Source: Leptothoe kymatousa TAU-MAC 1615
GTDB taxonomy: Bacteria > Cyanobacteriota > Cyanobacteriia > Phormidesmidales > Phormidesmidaceae
NCBI RefSeq assembly: GCF_018739865.1
Contig: NZ_JADOER010000010.1
Location: 1-64,000, forward strand
Reading direction: 5' to 3'
Length of the DNA stretch: 64,000 nt
The notes under the pieces are model-generated. The model was given only the letters and a program-made list of their open reading frames with translations. It ran no database searches and had not been told where the DNA came from. Both the position numbers and the translations under genes were made by a program. Of this stretch, positions 42,496 through 50,157 are shown piece after piece. Each line of letters opens with the position of its first letter. Position 1 is the first letter of the stretch.

Positions 42496-43320
42496 ATGAC
42501 ACCACGGATCAAACGGGCCTTTTTAGACACTGGCCATGGACAGCTGCTATATCGCACCGCGGGCAGGGCAGAAAGTGGAGAAGCTTTGTTGCTGCTACAC
42601 ATGAGCCCCCGCAGCAGCGATGAATTTCTGGAACTGATACCGTTGTTGGCCACAAATCGCCAGGTAATTGCCATGGATATGATGGGGTTTGGGGACTCGG
42701 ATACGCCCCCAGATGCCTATGCTATGGCGGACTATGCCGCCGATGCGATCGCACTCCTAGATGCCCTGAACCTCCCAACCGTCAGTATCCTCGGCCACAC
42801 CTTCGGTGCCTTTGTCGCCGGAGAAATTGCCGCCGCCTATCCCAAACGGGTAAATCATCTAATTCTCTGCAACATTCTCGGATTAGACACCACTGCCACC
42901 GCCAATGTGAACAAAAAATATGCCACCGGCTTTGTTCTCCAAGCCGACGGTTCCCACCTCCTAGAGCGGTGGAATGCCCGTTTGGAGTACATCGGCTCCC
43001 CAGGGTTAAACCACCGCTGGGTGTTAGACGACCTAAAAGCCTTTGGCCGCACCGCCTATGCCGCTAGGGCCGCCACCACATATTGGCCCAACTCCGCCGC
43101 ACGATTTCAACAAATTAACAGTGCCACATTGTTGCTGTGGGGGTTAGACGAAGTCAACCAATTTGAACGACAGGGGCTGGCCAAGGCCGAAAACAGATTT
43201 TGGGTGACCCAGGCCATCGCCAACCATCAAGTCATTGAGCTAGACCACGGCACCATTTGCATGATGAATCAGATACCCCATGAAATTGCCCAGATTGTGG
43301 AACAATTTTTAGCACCCTAA
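42496..43320 (+). CDS. Alpha/beta hydrolase with Thr at the nucleophile position, 274 aa
   Basis: Canonical fold: LLLLHMSPRSSDEF (oxyanion region, HM in place of HG), VIAMDMMGFGDSD, nucleophile elbow LGHTFGAF, TLLLWGLDE near the acid, and a late His in LDHGTICMMNQIPHE. The elbow residue that is Ser, Cys or Asp in most members is T102 (codon ACC). Some related families have G-H-H-T-G at this place, so the protein may be a non-classical lyase-like or inactive member. It is the last gene of the hydantoinase unit, overlapping the stop of the convergent cupin by 4 nt. Confidence 0.85.
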   Translation: MTPRIKRAFLDTGHGQLLYRTAGRAESGEALLLLHMSPRSSDEFLELIPLLATNRQVIAMDMMGFGDSDTPPDAYAMADYAADAIALLDALNLPTVSILGHTFGAFVAGEIAAAYPKRVNHLILCNILGLDTTATANVNKKYATGFVLQADGSHLLERWNARLEYIGSPGLNHRWVLDDLKAFGRTAYAARAATTYWPNSAARFQQINSATLLLWGLDEVNQFERQGLAKAENRFWVTQAIANHQVIELDHGTICMMNQIPHEIAQIVEQFLAP

Positions 43321-44222
43321 GCAAACGGATGGGATAAAACCCTGCCCACCTGGGAAACATCCCGATCGGCCCGCACAAAAAAGAGACCACCGTCAACGGT
43401 GCTATGTTTGGGCAGGTCGCTAAAGCTAGAACAATACCAAACATAGTCTCGGGTCAGATGGTAGTCGCCCACATCACAGTAACCCGACAAACAATAACCG
43501 TCTTCATTATAGGTTTGAATAAAAGGATGTTGCCCATCGTAGTGGGGGAGGATCGCCAATAGCCAAGCCCCACCGCCCAGGGCATCTTTTCTGAGAAACT
43601 TCTTTTTCGCGATCTCAAACTGGGCCGTTTGGGTTTTTCCCCAGGGGAGTAGCTGACTATCCAAGGCTGGAATAAACTCTCCTAACCTGGCTTTAGGATG
43701 ATTGCTATTGGCTCGTTCATACTTTAACGGCACCGGACCATTTTCCATCCAAAGTAGTTCCGCCGTTTCCCCTGGGCTAACCTTGATTGGCCCCACCTTG
43801 ACCCCCGCAGGAATAAACGAATAACCATGGGTGCGCAGTCGCCAATCCCCCAGCTGGATGCTGCCGCGTAGGACAAATATTTCTAGATCGGCCGTAAATA
43901 TCCCCGGCGGCAGTTCAAACTTTGGCGGCAAAAACACCCTAGCCGTGGAAGCCCCACATGGATGCCAGGTTAATAATTGCCGTGCCACCCCAGCAATAGA
44001 TGCCCCACCGATGTGCCAATTATTCTCTTTCGGCACCGTATTACTATGGAAAAATTGAAACTGACCCGGCAGGTGTTCCCTAGAAATGGCAGTACATCGG
44101 CCCGATAAATGCATGCGGCCACTGCCATCACCGCCCCAGTCTTCTGGCATGGGGGCTACTTGCCAAAACTCCTCGGCGGGCTGCCCTTGGGCGGTGGTAA
44201 CTTGGGCCGACTGATTAGGCAT
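43317..44222 (-). CDS. Bicupin protein, DUF4437-like, 301 aa
   Basis: Two cupin-type barrels can be traced. The first has GGASIAGVARQLLTWHPCGA then LEIFVLRGSIQLGDWRLRTH, with HGYSFIPAGVKVG; the second runs from about residue 200. ChrR-like/DUF4437 cupins bind a metal and may be dioxygenases or sensors; here the usual H-x-H of cupin motif 1 is not obvious, so metal binding is uncertain. Transcribed toward the hydantoinase unit, it has its own upstream region. Its place at the edge of the island suggests either an enzyme of the same route or a ligand-binding partner. Confidence 0.75.
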   Translation of the reverse strand: MPNQSAQVTTAQGQPAEEFWQVAPMPEDWGGDGSGRMHLSGRCTAISREHLPGQFQFFHSNTVPKENNWHIGGASIAGVARQLLTWHPCGASTARVFLPPKFELPPGIFTADLEIFVLRGSIQLGDWRLRTHGYSFIPAGVKVGPIKVSPGETAELLWMENGPVPLKYERANSNHPKARLGEFIPALDSQLLPWGKTQTAQFEIAKKKFLRKDALGGGAWLLAILPHYDGQHPFIQTYNEDGYCLSGYCDVGDYHLTRDYVWYCSSFSDLPKHSTVDGGLFFVRADRDVSQVGRVLSHPFA

Positions 44223-44463
44223 GGCGCATACCTGACTGGTTAAATACTACTCCTAGTTCAGTATGGCAGATGCGTCCAGATTATTGCCCTTTCTGGAACC
44301 ACTATGCCACTTGTTTTTTCGTCTTCACAATTTATTGGCTGTACGGATTTATGAATAAACTAAATAACAGATTTATCCCCTTGAAATCTTTCATCGGAAA
44401 ATTGCTGATGTTTCCGTGAATCTCTGAATGAGTCCATATATTAAATAATTCAGGTACTGTGCT

Positions 44464-44661
44464 ATGCCCCCCATCCAACGTACGTCCTATCGGTTGCCCC
44501 AAGCTGCTGCGCCAAAGAAGCGAGTGACGGCCCAAACCGCCATTGAACTAGCTGTAAGCGTTAGTGAAGCTGAGCATCAACGACAAATGAATAAACAGGC
44601 GCAGGTAGAAAAAAAGGAGTTGGCCCCTGACTGGGTTTGGGACTACGGCATCATGGGGTAG
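44464..44661 (+). CDS. Possible small basic protein, 65 aa
   Basis: A soluble, Lys/Gln-rich frame beginning MPPIQRTSYRLPQ, with a likely helix (TAIELAVSVSEAEHQRQMNK) and ending in an aromatic patch (DWVWDYGIMG). It has no ribosome binding site or known domain. The helix-plus-aromatic tail is not typical of a random frame, which is the only reason to list it. Confidence 0.3.
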   Translation: MPPIQRTSYRLPQAAAPKKRVTAQTAIELAVSVSEAEHQRQMNKQAQVEKKELAPDWVWDYGIMG

Positions 44662-44939
44662 GGGCACCTCGGCGGTGGTCACCATTTGGGTACCCGTCTG
44701 TTCCATCCTTCCCTATTCAAAGTTGTTGCTTTCTTGATGGATTTTGCACTCACTTCGACTACTAAGATGGGCGTAATACATAGGCCGTTGACCCCATAGG
44801 CGAGATTGTGAGTCTTATATTTTTATTTTAGTGAGACCTATTAGGATGCCGCTAATGATTGGCCGGCCCTAGTAAACGTTTTATGGTTGATGTGAAAAGT
44901 ACGGTGCGGGTCGATTTCACCAAAACTTCAACTATAGGA

Positions 44940-45040
44940 ACTGTTAAGAAACTACTTCACGGTTTAATCCGACAAGGCTTGTTAAGCCATGATTTCAAGG
45001 AACAAGACCATGATTTTATTCTTTAACAAGCCCATAGTGG
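44940..45040 (-). repeat. Dispersed ~100-bp repeat, copy C
   Basis: Read on the minus strand it has TGGGCTTGTTAAAGAATAAAATCATGG as its left part (broken here as TGGGCTTGTTAA then AATAAAATCATGG), ATGGCTTAACAAGCCTTG, and TCGGATTAAACCGTGAAGTA to TTTCTTAACAG. Both arms match copy A and the tail matches copy B. The arms can form a stem. Confidence 0.62.
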
Positions 45041-45070
45041 GTGCTAAGGCATTTATCTAAAAAATCTCCA

Positions 45071-45110
45071 CAGCCATGGGGGCCATTGCATACAATGGTC
45101 CCCATGGCTG
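45071..45110. terminator. 40-nt near-perfect hairpin
   Basis: CAGCCATGGGG-G-CCATTG pairs with CAATGG-T-CCCCATGGCTG across a 4-nt CATA loop, 18 bp with one G-T pair. Followed by CTTTGTCTGGTTTTTTGGG, so termination on the plus strand is plausible, though no strong gene ends just upstream. Confidence 0.6.
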
Positions 45111-45435
45111 CTTTGTCTGGTTTTTTGGGTGTTGTCCCCTAAGCTGTCCCATGGCCCGGAGATACCAAAAAAATCCTGAAGAGCGATCGCGGCCAGTGTA
45201 TTAAATGTAATGGATGTACCTGCGTATCCGCGCATGAATAGCACAAAGAAAAACTTTTATTATGATGAAAGTTCAGTAAATCTCACCAATCAAGAATGTT
45301 AACTTAGTCGGTATACTAATGCATGCGGTAGTATGGCAAGAATCTTTTTTTGTTATGCTTGGAGGCTAGTAGGTCCAGGCAGTCAAGAACATTAAGTCAA
45401 CATATTTAAGACTATTAGTTTAATACGCACACTTT

Positions 45436-45996
45436 ATGTTTATAAAAGAGAGCAATACCGTATCGTTATTAATTGGCTTTGCTGCAACAATTGCCTTGAG
45501 TAGCTGTGCTCCATCGCCCCAGCAAAGCTCAGAACTCACTAACGTTGATTCAACTGTTGTTCAGTCTGAGGCAGAATCTTTAGCCACTAACTACAGTGTC
45601 AATATTGATGAAAAAGGTCGAGCCCTCAGGGGGTACGATCCGATTACTTATTTTCTTGATGAAGACCCCGTCAAAGGCAGTCAAGACTTTAGTTTTCGAT
45701 GGAATGACGCTGAATATTACTTTGCCACCGCCGAAAACCGTGACAAATTTATTAGCGATCCAGAAAAATATGCCCCTGCTAACGGTGGATATTGCACCTT
45801 TGGCGTAGTTTTGGCTAAGAAATTTGATGGCGATCCAGAAGTGTGGTCTGTTCACAACAATCGCCTGCATGTTTTCTTAAATCCAGAAGTGCAAGAGAAG
45901 TTTTTGCAAGATGAGGTTGGAAACTTCAGTAAAGTGGCCAAGAATTGGCCGATGATTCAGCATAAGTCTCCAGAAGAGTTGGAAGCGTCTAGTTAA
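45436..45996 (+). CDS. YHS-domain lipoprotein, 186 aa
   Basis: A secreted lipoprotein: hydrophobic signal and lipobox LSSC with Cys24. After a ~30-residue linker comes a YHS domain (about 60-110): LRGYDPITYFLDEDPVKGSQ, FRWNDAEYYFATAENRDKF and PEKYAPANGGYC. YHS domains occur in metal-handling proteins and in periplasmic proteins of unknown role. The single Cys in GGYCTFG could bind a metal. It appears monocistronic, 146 nt ahead of the hybrid kinase gene on the same strand, so a link to that sensor is possible but unproven. Confidence 0.85.
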   Translation: MFIKESNTVSLLIGFAATIALSSCAPSPQQSSELTNVDSTVVQSEAESLATNYSVNIDEKGRALRGYDPITYFLDEDPVKGSQDFSFRWNDAEYYFATAENRDKFISDPEKYAPANGGYCTFGVVLAKKFDGDPEVWSVHNNRLHVFLNPEVQEKFLQDEVGNFSKVAKNWPMIQHKSPEELEASS

Positions 45997-46142
45997 TCTG
46001 GAGTCGCTAAAATTTTCCTGGGCTTGGCTTGGAAGTCTTTAAATGATGGCTTGCCTGGAGTTACTAGCCGTGCTGCCTGGGTGAGTTTCCTTCAAAGATG
46101 ATGAAAAAATGCTGAAGTGAGGTCAAATTTTGACGCGACTAC

Positions 46143-48740
46143 ATGAATCGGTATCGACTTGGGTTTTTCAATCAACTTTCTCGATTAGCCGTGGTCGCCC
46201 TAGTCGTCACCTTACTTTTGGCTGTTTTAGATTTTCGTGATCGTGCCAAGGTCAATCGTATTTTGACGGAACAGCAGATGCTGCTGCTATTGAAAAACCA
46301 GCTGACCCAGGCCAACCAGGACCTATTGCAGGCCCGACTCAATGAGTCGCAATTGATTAATACGCAAAAATCTATCTTTTTTGAAAAGTTTGAGACACAA
46401 CTTAAGCAGGCTAAAGCCTTGACCCAAACGTTGGTAGGGCAGTCTCAAGATGGGGAAATCATTGAGCCCCTTACGAACACCATGGTTCATCTGGAGAACT
46501 ATCAACATTCGGTGGCGAAGACCCGTAGTCTGCAACGGGCGATGGGGTTAGATAGTGATGATGGTATTTTGCCTCGGTTGCAAACCTCAAACCAGAACAT
46601 TGAAGAGCTTTTAGAACAGGCTGAAAATAAAGACCTGATCTTTAAGTTTGTTCAAATGAAAATTTTTGAGAAAGACTTTAGCAGCACCCTGGATATGCGC
46701 CTGGTCAACCAGTTGAACGATCAGGTTGACCAGCTGGACATCGCTATTCGGACAGCCAACCTATCTGCCGATTTGAAGGGCACGCTGCTGAATGAAACGG
46801 ATGCCTATCAACAGTTGGTGTCTGTCTTTATTAGCAATACCATTGAGCTGGAGTTGTCGATTGCGGAGAGCACCCTCCACTATGACCGCATCGGCCCGAA
46901 AATTATCCTTAGTCAGGACAGGATCGATCAGCTTTTAGAACAAGCTTCTGGGCAATTGCGATCGCAGCGGCGCAGCTCCACCCTACAAACCATCGCCGTT
47001 TTCACCAGTGCCTTTATCGTTCTGTTGTGCCTTGTCATTTTGCAGCTCAGGGGGGCTCGACAACTAACTAAGCGCCTACAACAACTTGCCCGAGGCATGC
47101 AAGAAGTGGCTGCAGGCCATTTCGAAGAGATTGGCGAATTGCCCCGGGGCCATGACGAAGTGGGCACCTTGGCCGAAACCTTCTCAGCCATGGCCGCCCA
47201 GATTCAAAACCAAATTGCCGTCATCAAAAAGGCGCAGGAAAAAGCAGAAATTGCCAATCAGGCCAAATCCGACTTTCTGGCCAACATGAGCCACGAACTG
47301 CGTACGCCGCTAAACGCCATTTTGGGATTTACCCAGGTGATGCAACAGCACCATGGTCTGACGACTGAGCAATACGACTACCTGGCGATCATTGGCCAGA
47401 GTGGCGAACACCTATTGGCACTGATCAATGATGTTTTAGATATGTCCAAAATTGAGGCGGGTAAATCCACCCTCAATGAGGAGAGCTTTGATATTCATAA
47501 GCTGCTGAAAACCCTAGAAGCCATGCTGAGGGTTACAGCCGAGGCCAAGGGATTGGTGCTACGGGTTGACTGTGGGCCTGAGGTGCCCCGATGGATTCAG
47601 ACCGATCAGCAAAAACTGCGGCAAATCCTCATCAATCTACTGGGCAATGCCCTGAAATTTACCCAGCAGGGGTACGTTAGTTTGCAAATCACCCTCGCCG
47701 ATGGGCCAGCAGACCATGGGGCCTCTCCCATCCAGTTTTTGACCTTTGCCGTAACCGATTCTGGTCCCGGCATTGCCCCCGACGAACGCCAACACTTGTT
47801 TGAGTCTTTTAACCAGGGGCAGCAGGGCAAACTACGGGGAGGGACCGGACTGGGTTTGGCTATCAGTCAACGATTTGTGCAACTTATGCAGGGAAAGATT
47901 AGGGTTCAGAGTCAGCTAGGTCAGGGGAGCCAGTTTAGCTTTGACCTGCCCGTGGGGGTGGCGGCGGCACATGCCCCTGGGGTAAAACCACGAACGGTCG
48001 TCGAACTGGCGGCTAACCAACCGGATTATCGCATTTTAGTGGTGGACAATAATCAACTAAGCCGGTTGCTTATGGTGCAGTTTCTGACTGGGGTAGGGTT
48101 TTCTGTGCAAACGGCCATTCATGGACAAGACGCCCTCGAACGCTGCCAACAATGGTATCCCCATTTGATTTGGATGGATTTCAACATGCCGATTATGGAT
48201 GGCTGTGAAGCGACGCGCCAAATTAAACAATGGGCCCTGGCCCAGGACCCAGCCCATTGGGCCCTACAGCCTCCGGTCCCTGCGTCCCGCTCATTTCCCC
48301 TGGTGATTGCGCTGACGGCCACCACCTTCGAGGCCGATCGCCAGCGACTATTGGCAGCGGGCTGTATCGACTTTGTTGGTAAACCGATTCAACGGGAGCT
48401 GATTTTGCAAAAAATGGCAGACTACCTGGAGGTGTGCTTCCACTATGGGGATACGGCCAATGGGGATACGGCCAATGGAGATACGGCGAATCCTGCATCG
48501 TCCCCATTGCCCTCCAGCAATGCCGACCTCAGTGCCGACATGCTACAGACCATGCCCCTAGAATGGGTCAAACGCCTCCATCAAGAAGTCTGCTTGGCTG
48601 AACAAGACAATGTGATTGATTTGGTGGATGGCATTATGCATGATCACCCCTCCCTGGGCTTGGCCATTCAGCATCTGGTCGATCAGTTCGATTATGGGAA
48701 AATCATCGCTTGTACGGAGCAGGTGTTGAACTATGAGTGA
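46143..48740 (+). CDS. Hybrid sensor histidine kinase, 865 aa
   Basis: TM1 at about residues 14-29 (LAVVALVVTLLLAVLD), a long helical periplasmic region to ~285, TM2 (TIAVFTSAFIVLLCLVILQL), HAMP, coiled coil, then HisKA ([16 protein letters not shown]), HATPase ([29 protein letters not shown]) and REC with D in WMDFNMPIMDG and a GKPIQ lysine. No obvious Cache or PAS fold; the helical sensor looks like four-helix-bundle type. The linker has a threefold repeat GDTAN. It overlaps the next gene by 8 nt, so the two are cotranslated, mirroring the kinase pair at 11.6-15.8 kb. Confidence 0.92.
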   Translation: MNRYRLGFFNQLSRLAVVALVVTLLLAVLDFRDRAKVNRILTEQQMLLLLKNQLTQANQDLLQARLNESQLINTQKSIFFEKFETQLKQAKALTQTLVGQSQDGEIIEPLTNTMVHLENYQHSVAKTRSLQRAMGLDSDDGILPRLQTSNQNIEELLEQAENKDLIFKFVQMKIFEKDFSSTLDMRLVNQLNDQVDQLDIAIRTANLSADLKGTLLNETDAYQQLVSVFISNTIELELSIAESTLHYDRIGPKIILSQDRIDQLLEQASGQLRSQRRSSTLQTIAVFTSAFIVLLCLVILQLRGARQLTKRLQQLARGMQEVAAGHFEEIGELPRGHDEVGTLAETFSAMAAQIQNQIAVIKKAQEKAEIANQAKSDFLANMSHELRTPLNAILGFTQVMQQHHGLTTEQYDYLAIIGQSGEHLLALINDVLDMSKIEAGKSTLNEESFDIHKLLKTLEAMLRVTAEAKGLVLRVDCGPEVPRWIQTDQQKLRQILINLLGNALKFTQQGYVSLQITLADGPADHGASPIQFLTFAVTDSGPGIAPDERQHLFESFNQGQQGKLRGGTGLGLAISQRFVQLMQGKIRVQSQLGQGSQFSFDLPVGVAAAHAPGVKPRTVVELAANQPDYRILVVDNNQLSRLLMVQFLTGVGFSVQTAIHGQDALERCQQWYPHLIWMDFNMPIMDGCEATRQIKQWALAQDPAHWALQPPVPASRSFPLVIALTATTFEADRQRLLAAGCIDFVGKPIQRELILQKMADYLEVCFHYGDTANGDTANGDTANPASSPLPSSNADLSADMLQTMPLEWVKRLHQEVCLAEQDNVIDLVDGIMHDHPSLGLAIQHLVDQFDYGKIIACTEQVLNYE

Positions 48741-50133
48741 TGCTTTTCTCCAACCCATAACGGGGCATATTCTCATCGTCGATGATGTGCCGGAAAACGT
48801 TCAGTTGCTCTCCAGGACCCTCTCTGAGCAGGGGCACAAAGTTCGCGGCGTACTCTCTGGGGAAATGGCGCTAAGGGCCTCGAAGGCTTTGCCGGATCTG
48901 ATTCTTTTAGACATTATGATGCCGGATATGGATGGCTATGAGGTGTGTCGAAAATTAAAAGCATCCCCTCTGACTGCCAACATTCCTGTCATTTTTCTGA
49001 GTGCCTTAGATGCTGTTGCCGATAAGGTAAAGGCGTTTGACGTAGGCGGTGTGGACTACATTACCAAACCGTTTCAGCTCAAGGAAGTCCATGCTCGAGT
49101 TAACCACCAACTGAAGTTGCAGCAGCTACAGCAGCAACTAATGGCCCAGGCCGAAACCCTGAATCAAAAAAATGTTCGGCTGCAGCAGGAAATTCGCGAT
49201 CGCGAGCAAATCGAAGCGGCCCTACGGGTATCAGAGGTGGAAGAGCGCAACAAAAAGCATCAGCTCAGCCAAACCCTAGAACAGCTTCAGCAGGCCCAAG
49301 CCCAGCTGGTACAACAGGAAAAAATGTCGGGCCTAGGGCAGTTGGTGGCTGGAGTGGCCCATGAAATCAATAATCCGGTCACGTTTATCTACGGCAATCT
49401 GCAATGTGCCGAGAACTATGCCCAGGATCTCCTGAAAGCCCTACAGATTTATCAACGGGCCATGCCCACATTGCCCACAGAGCTACAGACCGAGGTAGAG
49501 TCCTTAGAGCTGGAGTTTATTCAAGAAGACTTTCCAAAATTACTGCAATCGATCAACGTGGGGTCTGAACGCATTCGTGAGATTGTGCAATCTCTGCGCA
49601 TCTTTTCTCGACACAGTGAAGCAGAGATCAAAGCCGTTGATATCCATGAAGGCATTGACAGCACCCTGACGATTCTCAAAAGTCGTCTGCGGGCCCAGGC
49701 GGATCAGGCGGCTGTGACGGTGCTCAAAGACTATGGAGATTTGCCTACGGTGGAATGCTATCCAGGACGGCTCAACCAGGTGCTGATGAATATCTTGACC
49801 AACGGCATTGATGCCCTGGAAATACTGAGGCGAGCAGAAGAAACCGCCTATTCTCATCGGCAGCCCACGATTCGCATTCAGACCAAGTCCCTGCCTGGCG
49901 ATCGCATTGGCATTTACATTTCCGACAATGGCCCCGGTATCCCCAAGGAGGTTCAATCCCGCCTGTTCGACCCGTTTTTCACCACCAAAGATATTGGCAA
50001 GGGCACTGGATTGGGGCTTTCCATTAGCTACAAAATCATTGTGGACCATCACCAGGGAGAATTGCGTTGCCTTTCGGTGCCAGGGAAGGGAGCCATGTTC
50101 GCCATCGAAATTCCAGTGGTTCAAACCCCTTGA
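48733..50133 (+). CDS. Receiver-histidine kinase (REC-HisKA-HATPase), 466 aa
   Basis: REC first (HILIVDDVPENVQLL, Asp in LLDIMMPDMDG, TKPFQ), then a long Gln-rich coiled coil, HisKA with GVAHEINNPVTF, and HATPase with N box NILTNGIDAL, ISDNGPGIP and GTGLGLSIS. The same order as the 434-aa protein at 11.6 kb, with close matches such as VECYPGxLNQV and PFFTTK, so the two are paralogues. It likely takes phosphate from the hybrid kinase encoded just upstream. Output target unknown. Confidence 0.92.
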   Translation: MSDAFLQPITGHILIVDDVPENVQLLSRTLSEQGHKVRGVLSGEMALRASKALPDLILLDIMMPDMDGYEVCRKLKASPLTANIPVIFLSALDAVADKVKAFDVGGVDYITKPFQLKEVHARVNHQLKLQQLQQQLMAQAETLNQKNVRLQQEIRDREQIEAALRVSEVEERNKKHQLSQTLEQLQQAQAQLVQQEKMSGLGQLVAGVAHEINNPVTFIYGNLQCAENYAQDLLKALQIYQRAMPTLPTELQTEVESLELEFIQEDFPKLLQSINVGSERIREIVQSLRIFSRHSEAEIKAVDIHEGIDSTLTILKSRLRAQADQAAVTVLKDYGDLPTVECYPGRLNQVLMNILTNGIDALEILRRAEETAYSHRQPTIRIQTKSLPGDRIGIYISDNGPGIPKEVQSRLFDPFFTTKDIGKGTGLGLSISYKIIVDHHQGELRCLSVPGKGAMFAIEIPVVQTP

Positions 50134-50157
50134 TCTTCCTGGGCGTTGCCAGATTTA

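Larger units (their letters stand above)
44223..45435. other. 1.2-kb region with little coding content
   Basis: Holds one possible short gene (44464-44661), repeat copy C and a 40-nt hairpin. From 44662 to 44939 I see no supported feature. Upstream of the YHS gene, 45240-45435 is AT-rich and contains GAAAGTTCAGTAAAT, similar to a block in the peptide-gene leaders (GAAAGTTCAGTAGCG), but this may be chance. Confidence 0.45.

Noticed and set aside
45053..45244. 63-aa minus-strand frame
   Set aside because: Runs through a 40-nt hairpin and has no supporting signal.
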